64,000 nt of DNA, from positions 24,205,801 to 24,269,800 of the forward strand of contig JAWZYU010000019.1 of the NCBI GenBank assembly GCA_038380435.1. Reading direction: 5' to 3'. Positions within the stretch are counted from its first letter, which is position 1. Each line of letters starts with the position of its first letter. Origin of the DNA: Ryuthela nishihirai (Eukaryota > Arthropoda > Arachnida > Araneae > Heptathelidae). Of the stretch, positions 22,946 through 33,072 are shown piece after piece. Under the pieces are notes generated by a model. It saw only the letters and a list, made by a program, of their open reading frames with translations, was not told where the DNA came from and searched no databases. The position numbers and the translations under genes were made by a program.

Positions 22946-23066
22946 ATTCTCTTGCAGTGGTTTAATGCAACAGTTATAGATCAGGATAGTACTAGGGGAT
23001 GTTTGAACGCGTATGGAGAACTAGATTACAAAGTTTGATTAATCTTCCGTAGCTTATGGCTGCTTG

Positions 23067-24575
23067 TGAATCACTTTTACTTCTTGTTTATTTTAAACTT
23101 TAAAATAACTCATTTTTTTGAAGATGAAATCAAAATAATGGTGTTTTTCGAAAATTTAGAACCGAACAAATTAGAAATAATTGACAGAAACTGAAAAACT
23201 CTTTAGTAACATTATTATAAATGCTAGGAGCGATTTGTTATATGATTTCATTTTTCCATTAAGATTTTAGCTCTCCCAGCCAATCACAAATTTTATCATT
23301 GTAGGTGTGTGCAAATATTGAATTTACTGTTTAATTTTACTATTACACTTTTGTTTGCAATTTTGCTTCCTTAGAAGCTTTATGGCAAAATGTTTTTTAT
23401 TAAACGCCCCAGAGATGTGTGATGTATAAAAATAAATAAATAAGTAGAGAGAATGCCTGAAAATAAATCGAAAACTGACTCTTACTGATTTTTATTTACT
23501 GAAGTCTGATTTCAAGGTTGAAATTAAACATATCAATTAATTAATCATATCAATTTGAGAAGGCCAGATATCAACGCCAAGAAATTCGGGTTTCATGTTT
23601 TGTTTTTGAATTGGGATTTTGAAATTTGGGTTTCATGTTTCACTCTTAGGTTCATCAAAAGGAATTTTTTTTTTTAATCCTGCTATTTTGCTTAATCCTT
23701 CTCATAGGTTGTGCTTTCCCTTTCTTTTTTCCCCAAAAAAGAATCATCATCATGAATCATCACGCCTCCGGAATTTCATCCGGAGGCGCCTCCGGAATTC
23801 GTATTTCGCCTCCGGAATTTCGTATTTCGCACTACTTTGAAAATTCGGTGAAAAAATTCCCGTTCATGAAAAGAGAAAATAAAACGTCACACATAAAAGC
23901 GCAAACTCTTCATAGCCAGAATTTTCGGAGAAGTTCTCAAGGCTAGTTAAACTTCTCAATCGAAAAATTCTCTCCGCCATGCCAAACTTTTTTCTTTCCG
24001 TTTCTCAAGCTTCATTCTAGTGATCTGCTCACATGTGGGTCCAAGGTATCCATCAACTCCGGCCACTGAACCAGCGAGGTAACTGTTCACTCGGGACACA
24101 ACTACCACGGGACACTGACCCTGACTTACGACTCCGCTGTAATCAATTAAAGTTAGCTTTCTTCCAGCCTTTCCTTCTTGTTTTCTTTCTCGAATCGATC
24201 TCTAACAGTTTCTATTTTCTGAATACCTGTTATCTGCACATATTTTATGTTTGTAGTGTTTTATGATGACAGCTTCAAAAATCACTCATCCGCATTGAAA
24301 TCTTAAACGGCTTGTTAGACTCCCTTAAAGTCGTACTTTCTAAATTCAGATTGATTCACTGCATGAAATGTATCAACACGTTGTGTTTGATTCGATCTAG
24401 AGATCAGCAACTGAAAGCGATTGTTTTCTTTTTTTGCTGTAAACATTTTGTGACTGATTTTTAATATCATTTTTTGTTATTCCGTGTTATATACAATTAT
24501 TTTTCGGTGCTATTTCACCATTATATAAAAGCCGTTGACTAAATCAACATAATTTTTAAACAATTATTATTCATC
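23067..24575. other. Unannotated sequence with a short CCGGAATTT-type repeat
   Basis: At 23755-23835 the phrase 'gcctccggaatttc' recurs four times, once inverted. The stretch 23990-24250 is less AT-rich but carries no recognised coding sequence. Confidence 0.4.
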
Positions 24576-24865
24576 ATCTTCATCATCCTCAAGCAGCCTT
24601 TGGCTACGGAGGTCCAACCAGACCGTGCAATTTAGTTCTCCAAGCAAGTCTATCCTGAGCTACATCTACTGCATCTGGCCACTGCGCACCAATTCTAACA
24701 AGGTCCTGTTTGACATTGTCTGCCCACCGCATCCTAGGTCTCCCCTTCTTTCTGAGGTCTTTAGGCACACTGTTCATAACCCTATTCGCCAATCTATAAT
24801 TATTCATACGGGCAACATGGCCAAACCAACGGAATCTCTCTCTGAACAATATGCTGCTTAAAGGA
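24576..24865 (-). pseudogene. 5'-truncated LINE 3' end
   Basis: Minus-strand frame 24849-24604 reads RFRWFGHVARMNNYRLANRV, then GRPRMRWADNVKQDLVRIG and ends KLHGLVGPP. This is nearly identical to the C-terminus of the LINE at 52941-56150. The 3' tail is a (CAT/CTT)n run in plus orientation. It retains only about 290 bp and is the best preserved small copy. Confidence 0.95.
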
Positions 24866-25411
24866 TTATTATTAACTTATCAAAAATAACGGAGATTTAA
24901 TAATTATTGATTAAAGCAAATTTATCTAGTTGATGAAAATCCATTCACTGATTGAGAGCCAATTTCGCTCGATTAATCGGTATCTCGTTTTCCGTAGAGC
25001 TTGGAGGGGTTTTTTTTTGCAATGTTTCTTCCTCTACTCCTTTTTGAATTATATGTACATTTTTAATTTGTTTCTTAAAAAAAAATGGCTTTCATATTGT
25101 CGCCTGTCTGCCAACAGACGTTCAATTATTCTATTGTAAGAGAAAAATTTAAATTTCATTTTGAGTTTGACAGGTACTAATCTTAAATTAGGAATCTCAT
25201 TTTCTGTCTCTTCCATTAGTTTCAATTTTCAACGCTAAAAGTCGCTAAAGTCGGGAAAATGACAAAACTTTAATATTGCAAAGATCTATGCTAAGACTTC
25301 GATCTTTTGGTCGAGGAATGTGGTGGTCAAGGAGCTGGCGTTAACACAGCGACCTATTCATCATTCCTGGACCGAGGGGTGGGCTGGGAACTAAATTTGT
25401 TTGCCTTTTGA
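24866..25411. other. Unannotated sequence
   Basis: No gene was seen. An imperfect inverted repeat (ggtcgaggaatg / cattcctggacc) flanks about 50 bp near 25308-25375. Confidence 0.4.
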
Positions 25412-25692
25412 AAGTGAGCTTTCTATATTTGTCAGCTGAGAGAAAGTGAGCTTTCTCTATTTATCAGCTGAGAGAAAGTGAGCTTTCTGTATTTGTCAGC
25501 TGAGAGAAAGTGAGCTTTCTGTATTTGTCAGCTGAGATAAAGTGAGCATTCTGTATTTGTCAGTTGAGAGAAAGTGAGCTTTCTATATTGGTCAGCTGAA
25601 AGAAATTGAGCTTTCTATGTTGGTCAGGTGAAAGAAAGTGAGCTTTCTATGTTGGTCAGCTGAGAGAAAGTGAGCTTTCTGTATTTGTCAGC
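25412..25692. repeat. 32-bp minisatellite with a hairpin in every unit
   Basis: About nine copies of 'cagctgagagaaagtgagct' + 'ttctgtatttgt'. Each unit contains AGAAAG-TGAG-CTTTCT, a short perfect stem, plus a CAGCTG palindrome. Copies differ by single substitutions. Confidence 0.9.
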
Positions 25693-26483
25693 AGCAGAAA
25701 TCTTTCCTAGCCTATCAGTGTCCTCTTTTTCAGTGAGCGAAACATCAACAGAAAGCATTCACAATTGATTGAAATACATAAATATTGGGAATCAAACCTA
25801 GCAACATCAGATTGCGAATCTAGTGAATGAATTTTTTTTCAGTTCACTCTTTTTTTCAACCCTCGATGGTCTGGGAAGGAAAACAGACACAACTGGTTAC
25901 GATGGAAGTACGCTTAATCAGCATAAATAAGCAGTAATATTTAAATAAATATCAGATACTGTGCAAAATTTATGTCTTTTACTAGTGTTCTACTGACTCC
26001 CACAATTTCTCAGTGATTACCAAGTTACACCAATGTTATCAGTTTAGTGTCTTTTGATATCCATGATAGCGTGTTTGTGTTTTGATTCTATGAATTTAAA
26101 GATTACAGTAGTCTATTTAAAACACGTTTATCTTTAACAGCAAATTGAAAAAATTATTTCGGGAAAACGCAGTGGAGAGAATGGCTGGAGGCGAGCTATG
26201 GGTTAGACCAAAGATCGCTTTTACAAAATGGTCCAGTTTTTAAAGAAGGATGTTAGACTCGCTGGCCAAGGTGTAGTGGTGTAGTGCTGTGGCGGCATTT
26301 TTGAACTTTTTTAACTTTTGTAGTAGATATATATTACACGTTTTTGAGGTGAATGCAACGTGAATTGTTATTTATTAGAGTGTTTAACGTCCTCGTGTAA
26401 TTGTAGATAGTATGTGTACATAAGTTTTTGTGAGCCACTTTAGATAGTTCTTTGTTAGGCCTAACCACCACGACTCGACTCCG
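25693..26483. other. Unannotated sequence, possibly including a 5' UTR
   Basis: No supported repeat was seen. The 26280-26483 part would be the 5' UTR or promoter if the exon at 26484 is real. No clear TATA box was found. Confidence 0.3.
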
Positions 26484-26638
26484 ATGTATTTTGTGCTTGG
26501 TTGCAACAACAACTATCGCTCGACTATGGAAAATATTCTTTTGTGCGAAGTGATATTTTGTGAAAATCATTTCGATCAGAATTTCATCGTCGCCTTTAAG
26601 AACTCCCAAGGTAAACGGAATTTTGAAAATTTTAATAG
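26484..26638 (+). CDS. Candidate first exon, THAP-like zinc-finger fragment
   Basis: An ATG opens a frame starting MYFVLGCNNNYRSTMENI, with CENHFDQNFI about residues 26-35 and a tail rich in Asn/Lys. GCNNN near the start and a C-x2-H-F pair resemble the C2CH THAP DNA-binding fold, although the spacing is far shorter than usual and the first Cys is missing. The frame reaches 'aatag' followed exactly by the consensus donor GTAAGT at 26639-26644; without splicing it stops at TAA (26640-26642). The next bases are an intron-like minisatellite. No downstream exon was identified. It may be a real exon, a decayed copy or chance. Confidence 0.3.
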
Positions 26639-26644
26639 GTAAGT

Positions 26645-27190
26645 GATTTGGTTTTCAATTTGAAATCTCAGTGATATCTGAATAATAAAATTATTTGGTT
26701 TACAGTTCATATTCGCTGATATTTTAGTGGTAAAATTAATTGGTTTATAGCTGATATTTCACTGATATTTTAGTACTAATAATAATTTGATTTACAGTTG
26801 ACATTCGCCGATTATTTTAGTGGTATATAGTTGGCCTTTCGCTGATATTTAAGTGATAAAGCGATTTAGTTTAAAATTCACATTCTCTTAGACTTTAGTG
26901 TTAAATTGATTTGGTTTACGGCTGAATTTATGTGGTAAAATGGTTCGATTTATAGTTTATATTTCGCTAATGTTTTAATGGTAAAATGATTGGTTTATAG
27001 TTCACATTTCGCTGATGTTTAAGTAATAAAATTATTTGGTTTTGCAGTTCATATTTCGCTAATATCTTAGAGATAAAATGATTTGGTTTATAGTTCACAT
27101 TTCGTTGATATTTAATTGGTAAAATGATTTGGTTTATAGTTCATATTTCGCTGACATTAGAGGGTAAAATGACTTAAATTTTACATCCGC
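26645..27190 (+). repeat. Degenerate ~45-bp tandem repeat
   Basis: About 12-13 units resemble 'gatttggtttatagttcaca' + 'tttcgctgatatttaagtgg' + 'taaaat', diverged and of variable length. It starts directly after the candidate splice donor. Confidence 0.75.
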
Positions 27191-27698
27191 TGATATTTTA
27201 TACTAAATTGATTTACATCAGAGTTAATTGACTTTATAGTTGTTACATTTGAACTGATATGTCATTGCATATTGAACGTAAAATAATTTCATTCAAGCTG
27301 GCATTTCATTAATACCTAGAGTGAAAATGTATATGCCATTAAATGTGATTGAAATATCATGAACAGTTGGGTTTTTTAGCTTAATTTGATAAGTGTTACT
27401 AAAAACTTAAATTTATATGAGGAATAAGCAGTCTAATTATGACAAGGCAAAGATGTCAATTACTGAAATGTTTCGTGTCACAGTGACACAAAATGTTTTA
27501 GGTTGTGTGGGGTTTCCCATTCAGATAAATAGAAGGATCTCATGCATGTATAATATACATTACTAAAACAGTTCAACTTTTAATAAAACCTTTAAAGCTA
27601 TTTTAGATCATTTGCATAATTAAAATTTGAACGCTGTAGAAAAGAATTCTCCATTCATACTGAGCATGATAATCAATCAATGTATGATAATGGTTTGT
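27191..27698. other. Unannotated AT-rich sequence
   Basis: No gene or repeat was recognised. Confidence 0.45.
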
Positions 27699-27700
27699 TA

Positions 27701-28910
27701 TAAGGTGGACAAAAAGTCAGATACTATTTTAATAAAGCACATTGGAATCATAAATAATTTGTTTACAGAATGGAAGATTAGTAGTAATTGTTGAATTATG
27801 TTAGTAGGGTTCGACATGCTGACCATCTCTGCATAGCTCAAATCGTTCAACGGCATTTCGAAACACATCCTGTAGCATTTGGGGAGTTATGTTATCTGCA
27901 GCATTTCGTATACGTTCACGTAAACCATCCAGGGTCGCATTCCTTGTTCTGTAGATTTGTGATTTGATATACCCCCAAGCGAAAAATTCCGAAGGGGTTA
28001 GATCAGGTAATCTAGCTGGCCACGATCTGTTACTTCCACGTCCAATCCACCGAATTCGAAACTGTTCATTCAGGTAATTCCGAACAATTGTGGCGTAATG
28101 ACAAGGAGCGCCATCTTGTTGAAACACGACCGTGTTAATTATGCCATCTGCAACCAACTGAGGCATAAGGAATTGCTGCAACATATCAAAATATATCGGT
28201 AAGGTAACAATAATTTCGGCAAAAAAGAAAGGACCATAATTCTTAGATTTTGTCATACCCAATCAGATATTAACCTTTGGAGAGTTTCATGCTATTGAAC
28301 AAAGTCATTCGCCCAAATGCGCCAATTGTGGCGATTTACTTTGCCACATGGATAGAACGTAGCTTCATCACTAAAAGGAATGTCCTCCATTAAGTTGTCA
28401 CTGTGGATGCATTCTAGCAAATCAGCACACTCTACACTCCTTAAAGGAAAATCTTCTTCGTGTAAATCATGTAGAAACTGCAAATGATAGCTCTTTTTTC
28501 GCAAATTAACTTTCAGAACTCTGCTCACCGATGTCTTTGAGAGATTGAGTCTGTGTGCTGCTGCACGAAGAGACATGAATGGATTTTTATTGATGATTTG
28601 ACTCACAGCATTCACGTTATCCTCTGACGTACGTGGTCGTCCACTTCTTATTTCATCATGTGCAGAACCCGTTCGTTTAAATTTGTTCACTAGTTTACGT
28701 TTCGTCTTGATCCTGCTTTCTTGAATTTCCTTTCGACTTTATTTCTGATTTCATTGCACTTCTTTCCTTGGATTCGCCAGATAACTATTGCTACACGTGT
28801 AGCAATAGTTATCTGGCGAATCCAAGGTACTATCTCTGTAGGTAGGGTGTGCAAAAACAAACATAAACCATTTTCATTAAAATAGTACCTGACTTTTGGA
28901 CCGCCCTGTA
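27701..28910 (-). pseudogene. Tc1/mariner-superfamily DDE transposon with decayed transposase
   Basis: Terminal inverted repeats of about 35 bp: plus-left 'ggtggacaaaaagtcagata' and, inverted, right 'gcggtccaaaagtcaggtac', ending in TATA-type sequence. Minus frame 28690-28292 has a helix-turn-helix (SLRAAAHRLNLSKTSVSRVL) and FSDEA (first Asp, residue 108). Frame 28262-27801 has FQQDGAPCH (Asp50), then LPDLTPSEFFAWGYIKSQIY and a normal C-terminus. The join has a TAG, a frameshift near 28280 and a TGA. The usual DUF4817-type N-terminus is missing where a 62-bp palindrome lies. Asp50 to Glu92 leaves 41 residues, and Glu replaces the usual Asp. Confidence 0.9.
28766..28827. repeat. 62-bp perfect palindrome
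   Basis: Two 31-bp arms meet with no spacer at CTACAC|GTGTAG. The outer ends are CCTTGGATTCGCC and GGCGAATCCAAGG. It lies inside the transposon, between the right terminal repeat and the transposase frame. Confidence 0.95.
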
Positions 28911-29407
28911 TATGATAATGGTTATTGACTTTTACTTCACTAATTCCATTTAACTGCGAAATTAATTTTTGAATTTTATAGCTGATTATGTATATAATAC
29001 ATTTCGTTACTCTGTGAATAAAAATACAATTTTACTACGATATAAAATTCTAATCCATTTTAAATTAATTAACTCTTCTATTGTGGGGATTTAGTAAAGA
29101 CCACAATGGAAAGAAATATTTTTTCCCATTAATTATCTTTTTTTATCCTGGATTTGATGTCAAAAATGCTGGAGAACGTTTTTTACGAAGCAGAATATGA
29201 ATACTTTTGGTGTAGACTACTAAAGTGGTAGTGATTTTTCGTGAATAAAAATAAGCAAGATTTGATTATTCAATAATTAATCATTCAGGAAAAAATACGA
29301 AATAATTAAATTTTTGAATTGATATAACTAAAGAAATGATAAATTATATATTGCTTTTGGCATATCGTTAAATAGCCTTACGCTTATAACATTAGATTGG
29401 CTTTATA
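28911..29407. other. Unannotated AT-rich sequence
   Basis: No gene or repeat was recognised between the two DDE transposons. Confidence 0.45.
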
Positions 29408-29409
29408 TA

Positions 29410-30840
29410 CAGGGTGTTTCAAAAACAACGCAACTCTAAATATAAGAGAGTAGAACTTACGGGCATGTACATTTTATGCCATAATATTAGTCAGTTGGCA
29501 TTACTGTACTCAAGGTTAACAGCCTTTAGCAGTTGAACTGACCTTGTCACGCGCTAGACTCACTCAAGCATTCATTCCTTTCTGTTGTATCAGCTATATC
29601 GTTTTCCAAAAACGAACGTGTATTTATTGTTGAGACTCATTGTGCGTACAGTCGCTCAAAACGATTTTTTCAGAAATTAGTGATCTGGCAACTTTCGTGT
29701 CACATGACACGAAGGTTGCCAGATCACTAATTTCTGAAAAAATCGTTGCCAGATATTTTTTTCTGAATTCTGTAATCAACCATAGTGTTCGGATACTTTT
29801 TTGAGCGACTGTACAAATCTTAAAAACGTGTGAGAGAGGAGTTTGAGTTGAAGTTTCCTCAGTCTGCAGTTCCCAACAAGTAGACAATATCTCGTTTGAT
29901 TGACATTTTTCGTGACACTGGGTCTGTGCAGGATCAAAAGATCCCAGGCCGGCTATCACTGTTAGCTGCTGAAGTTCTTGATGATGTGTCTCAGCGTTTA
30001 ATTCGCTCATTCAGAAAATCTTTTGGAAAGTTATGTTCACAGGTTGGACTGTCACCAGCTACTGCTTTCAGGAATACAAAGAAGTTAAAATTTCATGCCT
30101 GCCGCATTGGTGTCGTTCATGAACTGAAAGAACCATACCATGAAAAATGTTTACGGTAATGTCGTTGTTTCGTTCTTTTGTTGATGAAAATGGAATTGAG
30201 GTATTGGACCGTGTTTATTTCAGTGACGAGGCTTGGTTTCACTTGGATGGAAATGTGAACAGTCGTATTTGGAGCAGTGAAAATCCTCATACTTTTCACG
30301 AACGGAAAATTGGTGTTCGGTATGCAATTTCATTTCGTCGTGTGAGAGGGTTTTTTTTTGGCTCAATTGTAACTGGTGAAGTTTATCGTGACTTCATCCA
30401 ACAGTTTATTGCACTATTGGATGTTAATGAACGAGAGTGTTGGTTTCAACAAGATGGCGCGACCGTCCATACTGCAAATGACACAATGATCATGTTGCAG
30501 GAATTTTTTGGTGATCATTTGATTTCAAAAAAATTGTGGTCCCCAAGATCCCCAGATCTTACTCCTCCAGATTTTTCCTTTGGGGATATCTCAAATGTGT
30601 AGTGTTCCAAAATAACTCTCATACACTTGAAGGCTAAAATTGAAAGAGAGATTTTAAACATAGAAAACAAACATTACGAAAGGTGGCTGCAAATGTCATG
30701 AAACGGATACGAACCTGCATCCAGGTTGCAGGAAATCACTTTCAACAACTGTTGTAATTTGCATTTTTAAAATCTGTGTCTTTTGTCAAGTTTAAAAAGA
30801 AAAATACAATAGAGGGTTGCGTCCTTTTTGAAACACCCTG
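29410..30840 (+). pseudogene. mariner-superfamily (DUF4817-type) transposon relic
   Basis: Ends are CAGGGTGTTTCAAAAA and, inverted, the same, with TA on both sides (29408-29409 and 30841-30842). The transposase starts near 29600 with SKNERVFIVETHCA, is split by a MITE, and resumes as EFELKFPQSAVPN and LIDIFRDTGSVQD (DUF4817/HTH). A TAA plus frameshift occurs near 30160. Frame 30147-30602 keeps YFSDEAWFHLDG (Asp27), WFQQDGATVHTA (Asp103) and SPRSPDLTPPDF (Asp142), leaving 38 residues between the last two. Several stops make it non-autonomous. Confidence 0.92.
29649..29811. mobile_element. Palindromic TA-target MITE inside the transposase
   Basis: A left-deleted copy: CAGTCGCTCAAAACGATTTT at the left, the full right arm ending TTTTTTGAGCGACTG. 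TA precedes (29647-29648) and follows (29812-29813). Removing 163 bp plus one TA joins the codons before and after in frame, apart from one TAA. Confidence 0.92.
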
Positions 30841-30842
30841 TA

Positions 30843-31649
30843 TTAAAATGTTTAAAAAAATATAAGGGTGAAAGATGTTAATATACAGCATTATTCAGTT
30901 CTGATCAGTCGATGAACTGTTTGAAAAATTATATGCAATAATTAAGTTCAACACTATTGTAAATTTCCAAAAAAAACCTTTGCAATCACAGTGTTTCGTT
31001 AAACCGAGAGCCTCTTTTTACTACATCACAAACTCTCGTTGTCACGTGATATGTGGCCTTCTCGGTAGAGAGGGCTTTGGTTGGAGCCAGATTCCCAAAT
31101 TCCATTTTATGGCTCTGCTCATGTCTTGCTGCCCATAGGTCAGTCGCAGTTGCATAACAATGTTCAGGAAATATGTTTTGTTATGAACCGTTTCATCACA
31201 CGGAAAAACAAAAGAGGATTTTAACTTCCGCAAAGTGTTCTTCAAAAGACACTCACCTTGACCCCTGAAGACGTTCCGCTGTTTTTGTTTTCTTTGCATC
31301 ACGCCAAGCTGGATCATAAAAGGAAGACGACCACATAGTCTGACAAAAGACACTTTTTTTTCTCCTCTAGCGTGGCGTTGATATCGGTGAAGCAAAACAA
31401 CAACAAACACATGTCAATTCTTCCGTTTTCCTCTTGTGACCTTAACGCAAAAACAAAGGCATTCGTAGGCTCGGTTTTTCTAGCTGACCTCTCTTACCTA
31501 GGTCAGAACTATGTCTGGAAGGTTTCACAATCAGGGAGTTTAACGAACAAGTTCCATTTATTCTAGAGCCGAGTCTTTTTTTTCACTGCATCCGAGTTCT
31601 TTAAAAAAACAAATTGTTCAGTCTATTTTGAGGGTTTATTTCATAAGCA
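30843..31649. other. Unannotated sequence with an unsupported 122-codon minus frame
   Basis: The frame 31410-31042 has no recognised domain. It contains 'gtcaaggtgagt' on the minus strand (near 31256), which resembles a splice donor, but no flanking exon evidence exists. Confidence 0.3.
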
Positions 31650-31850
31650 GTATGGCCGAGTGGTTAGTGCGCTTGGCTACTGATCTAAGGGACCTGGGTT
31701 CGAGCCCCGGATAAGGCATGGATGTTCGTGTTGTTTATCTGCTGAGGTCCTGCCATCCTCACAGACCTTCTACTATGGCATATAAAATGACAGGCTCCTG
31801 TCAGACCTCTGTGGCAAGCAGCTGCTTGAGGGGTTATTATTATTAAGGGT
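31650..31850 (+). mobile_element. SINE family 1, near full length
   Basis: The head has A box 'ggccgagtggttagtgcgc' and B box 'gggttcgagccccgg'. The body and the 3' end 'ggcaagcagctgcttgaggg' are followed by TTATTATTATT. This is the best-preserved family-1 head in the window. Confidence 0.92.
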
Positions 31851-32331
31851 GTTAAAAATGCAAATGAGGAAATGAAGTCACCATTGTAGTTCCTAGCGGA
31901 AAGATCTTTGTCGTTTTGAACTCGATTTTTCGGCTAGTTTTGAAGCCAAAACTGTTTATGCTTTGCTCTCTATAGACATTCAACTCTTTTGGTTTTGAAA
32001 AATAAATGAAAAATTCTTTTTGGAGTAGACAGGTATTAAAGATGAGTTCGGGTCCCGATATTTGTCTGAATAGTTCGTGCTCAACGTAGCACAGACGGCT
32101 TCGTGCTCAGACATAATATAAATTTCTAATTTCTTATTGTATTGTGGAAGGAAGAAGCAAAAAGAAAGTAAAATATTTTCTTATAGGGGAAGGGAGAGAA
32201 AGGAGGCCAAGACTTCTAGCTCACCTCTCTTACCTAGGTCAGAACCATTCTTTGAGAATGATACTAAACGACAAGGAGGTGAAAAAAAATATTCAACTTT
32301 TTTTAAAGCAATCAATCCTTTTTTTTTTGTA
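31851..32331. other. Unannotated sequence
   Basis: The phrase 'ctagctgacctctcttacctaggtcagaac' of 31480-31510 recurs at about 32216-32245 (ctagctcacctctcttacct), so a short dispersed duplication lies here. No gene was seen. Confidence 0.4.
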
Positions 32332-32546
32332 CAGTCGCTCAAAAAAGTATCCGAACGCTATGGTTGATTACAGAATTCAGAAAAAACATCTGGCAACGAT
32401 TTTTTTAGAAATTAGTGATCTGGCAACCTTCTGTCACGTGACACGAAGGTTGCCAGATCACTAATTTCTAAATAAAAAACGTTGTCAGATATTTTTTCTG
32501 AATGCTGTAATCGACCATAGTGTTCGGATACTTTTTTGAGCGACTG
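32332..32546. mobile_element. Palindromic TA-target MITE, full length
   Basis: 215 bp with CAGTCGCTCAAAAAAGTATC ends, a central GTCACGTGAC palindrome and TA flanks. It heads a cluster of three related pieces. Confidence 0.92.
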
Positions 32547-32611
32547 TAGGTTGTCATATTATTTTGATACTGGATCGTGTGGGCTCACTCACGGAAATAT
32601 TGAGCGCGTGC

Positions 32612-32713
32612 AGTTACCGTTCACAGCAAACTGGAGCGTGTGCAGTAACTGCACACGCTCCAGTTTGCTGTGAACGGTAACTGGAGCGTGTACAGTTGCT
32701 GTACACGCTCCAG
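32612..32713. repeat. Two abutting palindromes
   Basis: The first has perfect 35-bp arms (32612-32646 and 32648-32682, 1-nt spacer) around GTGTGCAGTAACTGCACAC. The second has 15-bp arms (32681-32695 and 32699-32713, 3-nt spacer): CTGGAGCGTGTACAG and its complement. GGAGCGTG recurs as a shared building block. Confidence 0.92.
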
Positions 32714-32846
32714 ATATTTTTCCTGAATTCTGTAATCACGTGACACGAAGGTTGCCAGATCACTAATTTCTAAAAAAATCGTTGTCAGATATTGTTTCTG
32801 GATTCTGTAATCAACCATAGTGTTCGGATACTTTTTTGAGCGACTG
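32714..32846. mobile_element. Right half of a palindromic MITE
   Basis: It retains 'cacgtgacacgaaggttgcc' to TTTTTTGAGCGACTG + TA. The left arm is replaced by the double palindrome, except for a short 'agatatttttcctgaattct' piece. Confidence 0.85.
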
Positions 32847-32976
32847 TACAAACTAGCAGTCGTTTCTAGAACCCTTCTCCTTTCTATATTTTCCAAAATC
32901 AGAAGAAAAAGATTCGATATGAACTCTTTTCTTGTTATAAGACTAAATGACTAGATGGAGACTCTCAAAGACTACG

Positions 32977-33070
32977 TTTGCCATCACTAATTTCTAAAAA
33001 AATCGTTGCCAGATATTTTTTCTGGATTCTGTAATCAACCATAGTGTTCGGATACTTTTTTGACCGACTG
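32977..33070. mobile_element. Right end of a palindromic MITE
   Basis: Only 'gccatcactaatttctaaaa' to 'cttttttgaccgactg' remains, followed by TA. Confidence 0.85.
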
Positions 33071-33072
33071 TA

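Larger units (their letters stand above)
20735..23066 (+). pseudogene. LINE 3' half, interrupted by an insertion and an internal minisatellite
   Basis: It starts near the RT segment encoding NREKTKVMKIGQAGC and FNYLRSYATDTGD, which align with VINREKTKVMKIGQ and FNYLGSY in the LINE at 52941-56150. A ~180-bp insertion follows. Coding similarity then resumes at about 21097 ('cggcatgaaataaacag') and runs through 'gttatgaacagtgtacctaa' and 'gaggcagacctag'. From there the sequence enters a 78-bp-period array and re-emerges at about 22950 with the LINE's last codons and its 3' end 'cgtagcttatggctgcttg'. The copy is dead, with many stops. Confidence 0.85.

Noticed and set aside
24625..24861. Plus-strand frame of 78 codons (also 52991-53227)
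   Set aside because: These are antisense shadows of the conserved LINE C-terminus.
27684..28923. 13-bp flanking repeat 'tatgataatggtt' around the DDE transposon as a target duplication
   Set aside because: Mariner-superfamily elements duplicate TA only, and the left copy is separated from the element end by a few bases; it may be coincidence in AT-rich DNA.
31042..31410. 122-codon minus frame as a gene
   Set aside because: No domain, no supporting exon structure and an uncertain start; a donor-like site alone is not enough.
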